A DNA stretch of 15,643 bases from an uncultured Oscillospiraceae bacterium (lineage in GTDB: Bacteria; Bacillota; Clostridia; Oscillospirales; Acutalibacteraceae): positions 1-15,643 of the forward strand of contig USCI01000056.1 in the NCBI GenBank assembly GCA_900553255.1, written 5' to 3'. Shown here piece after piece: positions 1 to 9,734 of the stretch (within the stretch, counting starts at the first letter, position 1; the number at the start of each line of letters is the position of its first letter). The notes under the pieces were generated by a model. It searched no databases. It saw only the letters and a list, made by a program, of their open reading frames with translations, and was not told the DNA's origin. The position numbers and the translations under genes are program-made.

Positions 1-100
1 TTTTCCTACATCAGGGGGTATTTTGTCTATTGTCCGTTTTTTATGGTTCGGTTCATAAGCACCGGGGTGGTTTTTCTGTTATAGCGGGATGGCGCCGAAA

Positions 101-2737
<2,637 letters not shown>

Positions 2738-2747
2738 GGTGTAATCG

Positions 2748-2754
2748 ACCTCCT
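2748..2754 (-). promoter_or_regulatory. ppdK Shine-Dalgarno
   Basis: Minus-strand AGGAGGT lies 10 bases before the ATG at 2737. It fixes the ppdK start at MSQKYVYLF. Confidence 0.85.
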
Positions 2755-2789
2755 GAAGTATTGATTCCGGATGAATGAAAAGCCTTGGA

Positions 2790-2817
2790 AGGGGTTGTCC
2801 GGCGAAGCCGGTCCCCT
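2790..2817 (-). other. Stem-loop in the ppdK 5' leader
   Basis: AGGGG (2790-2794) can pair with CCCCT (2813-2817). Inside it, CCGGC (2799-2803) pairs with GCCGG (2807-2811) across a 3-base loop, leaving a lopsided internal loop. It lies between the predicted ppdK promoter and the Shine-Dalgarno site. No T-run follows on the minus strand, so it is not an obvious terminator. A role in mRNA stability or translation is possible but unproven. Confidence 0.45.
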
Positions 2818-2871
2818 ATCCGTCCCCCCGGCCGCGTCCAGAGGGGCACATACCGGGCAGAATCATCTTAT

Positions 2872-2900
2872 AGTATACCAAACATTACCCGTTTTTTCCA
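2872..2900 (-). promoter_or_regulatory. Predicted sigma-A promoter for ppdK
   Basis: On the minus strand, TGGAAA (2895-2900) is followed after exactly 17 bases by TATACT (2872-2877). A TGG just upstream of the -10 gives an extended -10 element. Transcription would begin near 2865, leaving a leader of about 130 bases. The -35 matches TTGACA at 4 of 6 positions and the -10 matches TATAAT at 5 of 6. It sits in the only AT-rich stretch upstream of ppdK. Confidence 0.6.
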
Positions 2901-2918
2901 GAATATTATGATAAAAAT

Positions 2919-2941
2919 CTGTAAATTTACCCTTTATACAG
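2919..2941. repeat. Imperfect inverted repeat between divergent promoters
   Basis: A 23-base imperfect palindrome with arms CTGTA (2919-2923) and TACAG (2937-2941), six of the outer seven positions being symmetrical. It also contains the perfect 10-base palindrome GTAAATTTAC (2921-2930). It lies just upstream of the ppdK -35 and about 50 bases upstream of the prs -35, a position suitable for a regulator of either gene. No known operator consensus was recognised, and AT-rich sequence forms such repeats by chance fairly easily. Confidence 0.3.
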
Positions 2942-2994
2942 AGTTCCTCCCGCTTTGCGGGGATTGTCTGGTCATTTTATGAAAGGATTTCCCC

Positions 2995-3023
2995 TTGAAA
3001 AGCGGTTAAATTTTTGTCATAAT
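2995..3023 (+). promoter_or_regulatory. Predicted sigma-A promoter for prs (and downstream genes)
   Basis: TTGAAA (2995-3000), a 17-base spacer and CATAAT (3018-3023) match the sigma-A consensus at 5 of 6 positions in each hexamer with ideal spacing. Initiation near 3030 would give a leader of about 315 bases before prs. It is the best plus-strand promoter seen before the prs-pth-mfd run. Confidence 0.7.
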
Positions 3024-3029
3024 GGTAAT

Positions 3030-3344
3030 GGATCGAATTGCGGCCGGCAGAGCCGGCGTGCGAAACAGGAAAGAGGCCCGCGGCAGGCTGCCGGAACGGG
3101 CTTTTGCGCTTTTCGGGATTCATTTTGCAGGGAAGGCGGTGGCTTGTGTGGACGGCGGGTGCGCGGGGGAGCGCCCGCCGCCGGGAACGCAGATAACCAA
3201 AGGCCGGCGCGGCAGCGCGGCGGCGCAGCAGAAGAAGGGCGTGGGCGGGGGTGAATCCCCGCGCCGGCAGGACGGACGCAGGTTCCGGCCGGCCGGAAAG
3301 CGGGCTGGCGCCCCGGCTACAGCAAGAAAGGAATGGGCAAAAGC
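3030..3344 (+). other. Long structured 5' leader of prs
   Basis: About 315 bases of GC-rich, apparently non-coding sequence fill the space between the predicted promoter and prs. Besides the terminator-like stem at 3074-3113, several local hairpins can be drawn: GGCGGGTGC (3154-3162) with GCGCCCGCC (3171-3179); GCGGGG (3245-3250) with CCCCGC (3257-3262); and a perfect 16-base palindrome at 3283-3298. I cannot match it to a known riboswitch or leader family by eye. High GC content alone makes short stems common, so only the density and the T-tract stem argue for function. Reading frames through it have no ribosome binding site or recognisable product. Confidence 0.45.
3074..3113 (+). terminator. 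Terminator-like stem in the prs leader (possible attenuator)
   Basis: GCCCG (3076-3080) pairs with CGGGC (3097-3101), and the inner CGGCAG (3081-3086) pairs with CTGCCG (3088-3093), giving an 11-bp GC stem with a three-base bulge. TTTTGCGCTTTT follows at 3102-3113. The T tract is interrupted, so termination may be partial. Its position about 80 bases after the predicted start site suggests either attenuation of prs or the 3' end of a short RNA. Confidence 0.45.
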
Positions 3345-4304
3345 ATGAATTTTCATGGCAAGGACATCAAAATCTTCTCCGCGAATTCCAATCCGAAACT
3401 GGCGAAAATGATCGCCGAGGCACTCGGCCTGCCGTTGGGCAAATCCGAGGTAACCACCTTCAGCGACGGCGAAATCGCGGTGTCGATCAACGAATCGGTG
3501 CGCGGCTCGGACGTGTTTGTGGTCCAGTCGACCTGTGCGCCGGTCAATGACAACCTGATGGAACTGCTGATCATGATCGACGCGTTCAAGCGCGCGTCGG
3601 CCGCCCGCATCACGGCGGTTATCCCATACATGGGCTATGCCCGCCAGGACCGCAAGGCCAAGGCCCGCGACCCGATTTCGGCCAAGCTGGTCGCCGACCT
3701 CATCACCACCGCCGGCGCGGACCGCGTGCTGACGATGGATCTCCACGCTCCCCAGATCCAGGGCTTCTTCAATATACCGGTGGACCACCTGGTGGGTGCG
3801 CCGATTCTGGCGAATTATTTCCGCGACCTGATCGGCGACCAGAAGGACGATTACGTGGTCGTCTCCCCCGACCTCGGCTCGGTCACCCGTGCGCGCAACT
3901 TTGCGGCGCGGCTGGACTGCCCGCTCGCTATCGTGGATAAGCGCCGCCAGCGTGCGAACGTGTGCGAGGTGATGAACATCATCGGCGAGGTGCGCGACAA
4001 AAAGGTCATTCTCGTCGATGACATGATCGACACCGCGGGCACCCTGTGCAACGCGGCGGCGGCCATCGTGGAAAAGGGCGGCGCCAAAACGGTCATTGCC
4101 GCGGCGACCCATGGCGTGCTGTCCGGCCCGGCGATCGAGCGTATCCAGAACAGTGTTATCGAGACGGTAGTGCTGCTCGATACCATCGCGCTGCCGCCGG
4201 AGAAGCAGATCGACAAATTCAAGGTGCTCACCGTCGGCCCGGTCTTTTCCGAGGCGATTGAGCGTATTTATGAGGATAAGCCCGTTTCCATTATGTTTGT
4301 GTAA
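3345..4304 (+). CDS. prs: Ribose-phosphate pyrophosphokinase (PRPP synthetase)
   Basis: Encodes a 319-residue cytoplasmic enzyme making 5-phosphoribosyl-1-pyrophosphate from ribose 5-phosphate and ATP. PRPP feeds purine, pyrimidine, NAD, histidine and tryptophan synthesis. Seen in order: the N-terminal KIFSANSNPKLA (9-20) typical of Prs; SDGEI (40-44); PYMGYARQDRK (94-104) around the ATP site; MDLHAPQIQGFF (131-142) with the metal/ATP His 134; DKRR (198-201) of the catalytic loop; and the PRPP-binding loop VDDMIDTAGT (224-233). An ATG at 3333 is in frame but directly abuts the AGAAAGGA site (3325-3332), whereas ATG 3345 lies 12 bases away and gives the normal family N-terminus. It heads the prs-pth-mfd run, a conserved Firmicutes neighbourhood. 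Confidence 0.98.
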   Translation: MNFHGKDIKIFSANSNPKLAKMIAEALGLPLGKSEVTTFSDGEIAVSINESVRGSDVFVVQSTCAPVNDNLMELLIMIDAFKRASAARITAVIPYMGYARQDRKAKARDPISAKLVADLITTAGADRVLTMDLHAPQIQGFFNIPVDHLVGAPILANYFRDLIGDQKDDYVVVSPDLGSVTRARNFAARLDCPLAIVDKRRQRANVCEVMNIIGEVRDKKVILVDDMIDTAGTLCNAAAAIVEKGGAKTVIAAATHGVLSGPAIERIQNSVIETVVLLDTIALPPEKQIDKFKVLTVGPVFSEAIERIYEDKPVSIMFV

Positions 4305-4358
4305 TTTCCTGTGAGCGTCGCGGCGGGGCGTCGGACCGACCATGCGTTGGATCCGCTG

Positions 4359-4390
4359 TCCCGCCGTTTTCGCCTGTGAAAACGGAGGGA
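4359..4390 (+). promoter_or_regulatory. Hairpin masking the pth ribosome binding site
   Basis: TCCC (4359-4362) pairs with GGGA (4387-4390) and, after one G.A mismatch, CCGTTTTC (4364-4371) pairs with GAAAACGG (4378-4385) across a 6-base loop. That is 12 pairs with one mismatch. The right arm contains the GGAGGG Shine-Dalgarno (4384-4389) of pth, so the folded form would hide it. No T-run follows, so it is not a good terminator for prs. Confidence 0.55.
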
Positions 4391-4395
4391 CACCA

Positions 4396-4995
4396 ATGTT
4401 TGGCCGCAAACCCAAGCCGGAGGGTCCGGTGGATTTCCTGATCGCCGGGCTGGGCAATCCCGGAAAGAAATACGAGGGCACCCGGCACAACGCCGGGTTC
4501 ATGGTGATGGAGGCGCTCGAAGAAAAGCTCGGCGCGGACATCTCCCGCGTGAAGTTCAAATCCTACTGCGCCAGCGCCGCCATCGGGGAGGTCCGCACGC
4601 TGCTGCTGATGCCGCAGACCTTTATGAACCTGAGCGGCGAGGCGGTATGCGAAGCCATGCGGTTTTACAAGCTGCCGCCGGAAAAATGCCTGATCTGCGT
4701 AGACGACATTTCGCTGCCGGTGGGCACCATCCGCATCCGCCGCAAAGGCAGTGATGCAGGCCAGCGCGGCATGCGCAGCATCATCACCCTTTCCGGCTCC
4801 GACCGGTTCCCGCGCATCAAGGTAGGGGTCGGCGACAAGCCGCATCCCGATTATGACCTGGCTGCGTGGGTGCTTTCCCGCTTTACCCGGGAGGAGGCGC
4901 CCGCAATGGTGGACGCGGTACGCCGCGCCGCAGATGCGGCCTGCCTGATTGCGCAGGGGCAGATTGACCGGGCGATGAACCAGTATTCCAAATAA
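4396..4995 (+). CDS. pth: Peptidyl-tRNA hydrolase
   Basis: Encodes a 199-residue cytoplasmic esterase that releases peptides from peptidyl-tRNAs dropped by stalled ribosomes. Diagnostic features are IAGLGNPGKKYEGTRHNAGF (16-35) with Asn 21 and catalytic His 31, MPQTFMNLSGEAV (72-84) with Asn 78, and CVDDISLPVG (101-110) with the Asp that positions the His. Where E. coli Pth has GGHNG, with Asn 114 contacting the tRNA, this protein reads AGQRG (121-125), an Asn-to-Arg change. The ATG at 4396 follows GGAGGG by 6 bases. An in-frame ATG at 4342 would add 18 residues unlike the family and lacks a ribosome site. It lies 91 bases after prs and 86 before mfd, probably co-transcribed with them. Confidence 0.96.
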   Translation: MFGRKPKPEGPVDFLIAGLGNPGKKYEGTRHNAGFMVMEALEEKLGADISRVKFKSYCASAAIGEVRTLLLMPQTFMNLSGEAVCEAMRFYKLPPEKCLICVDDISLPVGTIRIRRKGSDAGQRGMRSIITLSGSDRFPRIKVGVGDKPHPDYDLAAWVLSRFTREEAPAMVDAVRRAADAACLIAQGQIDRAMNQYSK

Positions 4996-5050
4996 GGCGC
5001 GGCAGCGCGCCGCCGTCAACTCCCGCCGCGTCTGCGTTCGGGAGCCTTTT
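4996..5050 (+). other. Two stem-loops between pth and mfd
   Basis: GGCGCG (4996-5001) pairs with CGCGCC (5006-5011). CTCCCG (5020-5025) pairs with CGGGAG (5039-5044), with an inner CGC/GCG, and is followed by CCTTTTCC. The second could be a weak terminator or only a processing stem. The T-run is just four bases, so read-through into mfd is expected. Confidence 0.3.
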
Positions 5051-5081
5051 CCATATTATCAGAAAGGTCCGGTAACACAGT

Positions 5082-8000
5082 ATGGGGTTATTTGAACGGG
5101 GCATGCGCTCCCTGCCCGCCTTTGAGCAGCTTTGCGGGGATATCCGCGCCGAACACACGCCGGTGTCGCTGACCGGCCTCGGCCACATCCATAAGGTGCT
5201 GTTTGTCCATGCGCTGTGCGGCGTGCTGTCCCGCCGGGCGGTGGTGCTGGTCGCCGACGAGGCGGAAGCCATGAAGGTGGTCGAGGATCTGACCGCACTC
5301 GGCCGGCAGGCGCTTTTCCTGCCGGCGCGGGAGCTTTCGCTGCGCCGGGTGGAATCCGCCTCGCGGGAATATGAGCAGATGCGGCTGGGCGTGCTGGCCC
5401 GAATGCTCGACGGGGAGTATGACTGTGTGGTTACCTGCGCGGATGCGGCGGCGCAGTATACCCTGCCGCCGGATGTGCTGCTGCGCCGCACCCTGCATCT
5501 CAAGGCCGGCGCCGCGCTGCCCTGCCCGGATCTCGCGGCGGCGCTGTCCGCCGCCGGTTACGAGCGCTGTGAGCAGATCGAGGGCGCGGGCCAGTTCGCG
5601 GTGCGCGGCGGGATTTTTGACGTGTTTCCGGCCGACTGCCCCGCTCCGGTGCGCATCGAGCTGTGGGGGGACACGGTGGATACCCTGTCCTATTTTGACC
5701 TGCTGTCACAGCGGCGCACCGATTCCCTGTCCGCCCTGTCCATCCCGCCCGCGGCGGAAATCTGCTACGATGACGGCACGCAGCTTGCCGCAAAGATCGA
5801 GAAACTCGCCGGTACGCTGCGCGGCAGAGGGGCCGAGGTGCAGCGGGAGAACCTGCTCGCCGATGTGGACCGCCTGCGCGGCGGCAGCCAGCCGGCGTCG
5901 ATGGACAAGTATATCCCGCTGATCTACCCCTCTCCCGCCACGCTGTTCGATTACGCCGAGGATGCCGTCTGGTGCGTGTCGGAGCCGGCGCGGGTGCGCG
6001 AGCGGATGCGCACCGCGGAATGGCAGCTGCATGAGGATATCAAGACGCTGCTCGAGGAAGGGCAGCTCTGCCGCGGGCTGAGTGAATATATGCTCTCGCC
6101 CGACGGGCTGTTTGCCGCGCTGCAGTCCCGCCTGTGCGTGCTGATGGACGCTTTTGCGCGTTCCGGCCCGGACATGCGGCTGCGCGAGGCGTACAACGTC
6201 ACCGCGCGGCAGCTGCCGGTGTGGTCGGGCGGCGTGGAGCTGCTGGCCGATGACCTTCAGGATATGCTGCACCGGGGGCTTGCCTGCATTGTGCTTGCGG
6301 GCAGCGAGGAGAAAAACGCCGAAACCCTGGCGCAGGATCTCGTCGCGCGGAAAATCCCGGCGCTGTACGCGCCAAGCCCCGAGGCGCCGGTCAAAGGACG
6401 GGTGCTGGTGGTGCGCGGCGGCCTGTCCTCCGGCTTCGAGTTCCCGGAGGCCGGTTTCGCGGTGATTTCCCACGGCCGCGCCGCCTCGCGCAGGCGCAGC
6501 ACCCGCCGCTTTAAGCGGGATAAGGGCGCGGAAATCCATTCGCTCGCCGAGCTGACCCCCGGCGACTACGTGGTGCACGCCGCGCACGGCATCGGCATCT
6601 ACGAGGGCATCCAGCAGCTCGAGATGCAGGGCGTGGTCAAGGATTATATCAAGCTGCGCTACGACAAGGGCGATACCCTGTATGTGCCGGTCACCCAGCT
6701 GGATCTGGTGTCCAAGTACATCGGCACCAAGGATGAGGTGCGGGTTAAGCTGCACCGGCTGGGCGGCCAGGAGTGGCAGAAGACCAAATCCCGGGTGCGG
6801 TCGGCGGTGCGGGATATCGCCAAGGAGCTCATCGCGCTGTACGCCAAGCGGATGGCGACCCCCGGCTTCGCCTTCGAGCCGGACGGGGAATGGCAGTACG
6901 ACTTTGAGCGGCGGTTTGAGTTTGAGGAAACCGAGGATCAGCTGCGCTGCACCGACGAGATCAAGGCGGATATGGAGCGGCCGGTGCCGATGGACCGGCT
7001 GCTGTGCGGCGACGTGGGCTTCGGCAAGACCGAGGTGGCGCTGCGTGCCGCGTTCAAATGCGTGTCGCAGAGCCGGCAGTGCGTGGTGCTGGTGCCGACC
7101 ACCATCCTCGCCTTCCAGCATTACAATACCTTTATCAAGCGGTTTGAGGGCTTCCCGGTGCGCATCGAGATGCTCTCCCGCTTCCGTACCCCCAAGCAGC
7201 AGGAGGATATCCTGCGCCGCACCGCGGCAGGCGAGGTGGACATCCTCATCGGCACCCACCGGATGCTGTCAAAGGATGTGCGCTTCCGCAGCCTCGGGCT
7301 GTTCGTCGTCGATGAGGAGCAGCGCTTCGGCGTGGCGCAGAAGGAGCGGATCAAGGAGCTCTCCCCCGGTATCGACGTGCTCACGCTGTCCGCCACCCCC
7401 ATCCCCCGCACCCTGAATATGGCCATGAGCGGCATCCGGGATATGTCGGTCATCGAGGAGGCGCCGCAGGACCGCCGCCCGGTGCAGACCTACGTGCTCG
7501 AGCACGACAACGGCATCATCACCGACGCGATCCGGCGGGAGCTTCGCCGCGGCGGCCAGGTGTATTACCTGCATAACCGGGTGGAGAGCATCGAACGGTG
7601 CGCCGCCGGCATCCAGATGCGCATCCCGGAGGCGCGGGTGGCCTTTGCCCACGGCAAAATGACCGAGGAGCAGCTCAGTGAGATCTGGCGGCAGGTGATG
7701 GAGCACGAAATCGACGTGCTGGTGTGTACTACCATCATCGAGACCGGTGTGGACATCGCCAACGTCAACACCCTCATCATTGAAAACGCCGACCGGTTCG
7801 GCCTGTCGCAGCTGCACCAGCTGCGCGGCCGGGTCGGGCGTTCCTCCCGCCGCGCGTTCGCCTACCTGACCTTTGTGCGCGGCAAGGTGCTCACCGATGT
7901 CGCCTCCAAGCGGCTCGAGGCGATGCGGGAGTTCACCGAGTTCGGCGCCGGCTTCAAGATCGCGATGCGGGATATGGAGATCCGCGGCGCGGGCAACCTG

Positions 8001-8582
8001 CTCGGCGCGCAGCAGCACGGGCATATGGAGGCGGTCGGGTATGAGATGTACCTGCGGCTGCTCGGCGAAGCGGTCAACGAGGAGAAGGGACTGTCCTCCG
8101 GCGAACCGGAGGCGGAATGCCTGATCGACCTGCAGATTTCCGCCCATATTCCGGAATCCTATATCGCTGCGAATGCGCAGCGGCTCGACGTGTACCGCCG
8201 CATCGCCGGCATCCGCACCCATGAGGATTCCCTCGACGTGTACGACGAGCTGATCGACCGCTTCGGCGAGCCGCCGGCGGCGGTGCAGGGGCTCATCGAT
8301 GTCGCACTGCTGCGCAATATGGCGGCGGCGGTGGGCATTTATGAAATCAAGCAGCAGCAGGATACCCTGCTGCTCTACCAGAAGAAGCTCGACGTCGCGG
8401 TGGGCGCCAAAATGTCGGCCGCGATGAAGGGACGGGTGATGATCAACGCCGGCCCCAAGCCGTATTTTGCGGTGCGTATCGCCAAGGGGCTGACCCCGCT
8501 CGACACCCTGCGGGAGGCGCTTGAGGCGGCTGCGCCGGAGGAGCCGGAAAAGCCGGCCGGGAAAAAGGGGGTGTCGCTGTGA
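5082..8582 (+). CDS. mfd: Transcription-repair coupling factor
   Basis: Encodes a 1166-residue DNA translocase that pushes stalled RNA polymerase off DNA and recruits UvrA to the lesion. The N-terminal part resembles UvrB (for example VRGGIFDVFPADCPAPVRIE). The RNA-polymerase-interacting domain follows around residues 487-550 (GDYVVHAAHGIGIYEGI). The RecG-like motor has Walker A GDVGFGKTE (643-651), GTHRML, the DEEQ Walker B box (744-747), SATPIPRTLNM (770-780) and motif VI QLRGRVGR (913-920). The C-terminal TRCF domain begins near ISAHIPESYI, and a Pro/Lys-rich tail ends the protein. Length is normal for Mfd. AGAAAGG at 5061-5067 is a somewhat distant ribosome site. Its stop overlaps the next start. 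The prs-pth-mfd order is typical of Firmicutes. Confidence 0.98.
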   Translation: MGLFERGMRSLPAFEQLCGDIRAEHTPVSLTGLGHIHKVLFVHALCGVLSRRAVVLVADEAEAMKVVEDLTALGRQALFLPARELSLRRVESASREYEQMRLGVLARMLDGEYDCVVTCADAAAQYTLPPDVLLRRTLHLKAGAALPCPDLAAALSAAGYERCEQIEGAGQFAVRGGIFDVFPADCPAPVRIELWGDTVDTLSYFDLLSQRRTDSLSALSIPPAAEICYDDGTQLAAKIEKLAGTLRGRGAEVQRENLLADVDRLRGGSQPASMDKYIPLIYPSPATLFDYAEDAVWCVSEPARVRERMRTAEWQLHEDIKTLLEEGQLCRGLSEYMLSPDGLFAALQSRLCVLMDAFARSGPDMRLREAYNVTARQLPVWSGGVELLADDLQDMLHRGLACIVLAGSEEKNAETLAQDLVARKIPALYAPSPEAPVKGRVLVVRGGLSSGFEFPEAGFAVISHGRAASRRRSTRRFKRDKGAEIHSLAELTPGDYVVHAAHGIGIYEGIQQLEMQGVVKDYIKLRYDKGDTLYVPVTQLDLVSKYIGTKDEVRVKLHRLGGQEWQKTKSRVRSAVRDIAKELIALYAKRMATPGFAFEPDGEWQYDFERRFEFEETEDQLRCTDEIKADMERPVPMDRLLCGDVGFGKTEVALRAAFKCVSQSRQCVVLVPTTILAFQHYNTFIKRFEGFPVRIEMLSRFRTPKQQEDILRRTAAGEVDILIGTHRMLSKDVRFRSLGLFVVDEEQRFGVAQKERIKELSPGIDVLTLSATPIPRTLNMAMSGIRDMSVIEEAPQDRRPVQTYVLEHDNGIITDAIRRELRRGGQVYYLHNRVESIERCAAGIQMRIPEARVAFAHGKMTEEQLSEIWRQVMEHEIDVLVCTTIIETGVDIANVNTLIIENADRFGLSQLHQLRGRVGRSSRRAFAYLTFVRGKVLTDVASKRLEAMREFTEFGAGFKIAMRDMEIRGAGNLLGAQQHGHMEAVGYEMYLRLLGEAVNEEKGLSSGEPEAECLIDLQISAHIPESYIAANAQRLDVYRRIAGIRTHEDSLDVYDELIDRFGEPPAAVQGLIDVALLRNMAAAVGIYEIKQQQDTLLLYQKKLDVAVGAKMSAAMKGRVMINAGPKPYFAVRIAKGLTPLDTLREALEAAAPEEPEKPAGKKGVSL

Positions 8583-8968
8583 CCGAGGTGGTGGCCGCGC
8601 TGTTGTGGGACGGCGGCCGGTTTCTGATCGGGCAGCGCCCGGCGCATAAGGCGCGGGGGCTGCTGTGGGAATTCGTCGGGGGCAAGGTGGAGCCGGGCGA
8701 GACCTCGGAACAGGCGCTGGTGCGCGAATGCCGGGAGGAGCTCGGTGTGACAGTGTCGGTCGGCGAGGTGTTTATGGAGGTTACCCACACCTATCCGGAT
8801 ATCACGGTGCATCTCACCCTGTATCACGCCGCGCTTGCGCAGGGTGTGCCGCAGCGGCGGGAGCATGCACAGCTGCGCTGGATCACGCCGGCGGAGATCC
8901 CGCAGTATGCGTTCTGCCCGGCGGATGTGGATATCCTCGCCCGCCTGCAGGCGGAATACGGCGAATAA
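8579..8968 (+). CDS. MutT-like Nudix hydrolase ((deoxy)nucleoside triphosphate pyrophosphohydrolase)
   Basis: Encodes a 129-residue single-domain Nudix protein. The Nudix box is complete: G35, E41, then RECREELGV at 49-57, fitting GX5EX7REUXEEXGU. LLWEFVGGKVEPGE (28-41) and YAFCPADVDILA near the C-terminus resemble the MutT/NUDT1-like group that hydrolyses damaged or non-canonical nucleoside triphosphates. The exact substrate (8-oxo-dGTP or a CTP analogue) cannot be read from sequence. The GTG start at 8579 overlaps the mfd stop (GTGA, 4 bp), so translational coupling with this repair gene is likely. A sanitising role beside mfd is sensible but inferred. Confidence 0.93.
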   Translation: MTEVVAALLWDGGRFLIGQRPAHKARGLLWEFVGGKVEPGETSEQALVRECREELGVTVSVGEVFMEVTHTYPDITVHLTLYHAALAQGVPQRREHAQLRWITPAEIPQYAFCPADVDILARLQAEYGE

Positions 8969-8995
8969 AAGGGAGGAAGCCAAAGCTCCCTCCCT
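8967..8995 (-). terminator. Intrinsic terminator of the minus-strand gene at 9016-9567
   Basis: GGGAGG (8971-8976) pairs with CCTCCC (8989-8994); an inner AGC/GCT extends the stem past one mismatch, with a 4-base CAAA loop. Read on the minus strand the stem is followed by TTTTATT (from 8970 downwards), a proper terminator. On the plus strand no T-run follows, so it may only weakly end the mfd-mutT transcript. It lies 20 bases past the minus-strand stop. Confidence 0.7.
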
Positions 8996-9015
8996 GCATC
9001 TATCGTCTTTCGTGT

Positions 9016-9567
9016 TTAGCTATTCTCGGGAAAAAAGGAATTGCCCTGCCGGTTGAGCTCCTTTTCCAACCGTTCGAGGTATTCCACCGGCAGATGCGCA
9101 TAAGCCTGTGTATTTCCTACGATTCTGTGCCGTCCGTCGTTTTGGAAAATCTCTACTCGCCGGTAAGCCGCGTAGGGGGAATCTCCCCAGCATCCGTCCA
9201 CCCAGCTGCTCTGCGGCATGGAACGCACCAGGCGTTCGCCGCGGTATATCTCGATGCGGTTGGCGTCGAAGGAAAAACAGCGGGTGCCAATGTGGTTGCT
9301 GACCACGGTGTAATCGGCCATCTCCCGGATCAGCGCCCGGTCGGTGATTACAGTCGAACCATTTGCGGTGGTGACGGTCATTTTATCCGCATGGCGCATG
9401 TCCCACGCATCCGCCGCATAGGCAAATGTGGTATACGCCTCGCCCGACGGTATGGCGAATGCCACAAAACGCGTGAGGATTCCCCCTGCAGCCGCCAGTG
9501 CCAGCACTGTTGCGAAAAAAACCGTCGCCTTTTTATGCCGCTGGGTCCAGGCCAAAATCCCTTTCAT
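9016..9567 (-). CDS. Hypothetical single-pass membrane-anchored protein
   Basis: I do not recognise this 183-residue protein. A positively charged start (WTQRHKK) precedes one hydrophobic segment at about 14-38, giving a signal-anchor or uncleaved signal peptide with the remaining 145 residues outside the membrane. The outer part is mixed alpha/beta with no repeats. It has two cysteines (97 and 126) that could form a disulfide, and the aromatic-rich SSWVDGCWGDSPYAAYRR (120-137). Support for a real gene: a GGGAGGG ribosome site immediately upstream, a well-spaced promoter (9598-9626), a terminator just after the stop, and opposite orientation to all neighbours. The gene and its 5' flank look less GC-rich than the surroundings. 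It might be a recently acquired or fast-evolving lineage-specific gene. Confidence 0.75.
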   Translation of the reverse strand: MKGILAWTQRHKKATVFFATVLALAAAGGILTRFVAFAIPSGEAYTTFAYAADAWDMRHADKMTVTTANGSTVITDRALIREMADYTVVSNHIGTRCFSFDANRIEIYRGERLVRSMPQSSWVDGCWGDSPYAAYRRVEIFQNDGRHRIVGNTQAYAHLPVEYLERLEKELNRQGNSFFPENS

Positions 9568-9597
9568 GTCCCTCCCGCCTTTTTGCCTTTTTGTTTA

Positions 9598-9626
9598 ATA
9601 GTATCATTTTTGGTTCTCCATGTAAA
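9598..9626 (-). promoter_or_regulatory. Predicted promoter of the minus-strand hypothetical gene
   Basis: Minus-strand TTTACA (9621-9626), a 17-base spacer and TACTAT (9598-9603), with TGA just upstream of the -10 as an extended element. The -35 matches 5 of 6 and the -10 matches 4 of 6. It lies about 30 bases before the ATG at 9567. Confidence 0.55.
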
Positions 9627-9734
9627 GACAGCCTGCTGAATTTTGCCTCTGTCCCGGATGGACGCCCGCCGGGAAAGGGAGCCGGATTTGCTGTCACGGA
9701 AACGGATATACAAAATGGGAAAGGAGCAGACAGC

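Noticed and set aside
1..100. Terminator downstream of ppdK
   Set aside because: No stem followed by a T-run on the minus strand could be found; only short repeats such as GGTTCGGTTC are present.
3022..3348. Open frame of about 108 codons in the prs leader
   Set aside because: It starts inside the predicted -10, lacks a ribosome site, and its Arg/Gly/Ala-rich product reflects GC content only.
4342..4395. Longer Pth starting at ATG 4342
   Set aside because: The extra 18 residues are translated hairpin sequence, have no ribosome site, and precede a well-placed GGAGGG-ATG.
3120..4559. A 479-codon minus-strand frame across prs and the start of pth
   Set aside because: Shadow of the coding strand in GC-rich DNA; no ribosome site or recognisable domain, and it spans two real genes.
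5706..7259. A 517-codon minus-strand frame inside mfd
   Set aside because: Antisense shadow with His/Arg/Leu-rich composition and no motifs.
9626..9734. Plus-strand promoter for the chromate transporter pair (TATACA near 9708)
   Set aside because: No acceptable -35 at proper spacing, and initiation would fall inside the ribosome binding site.
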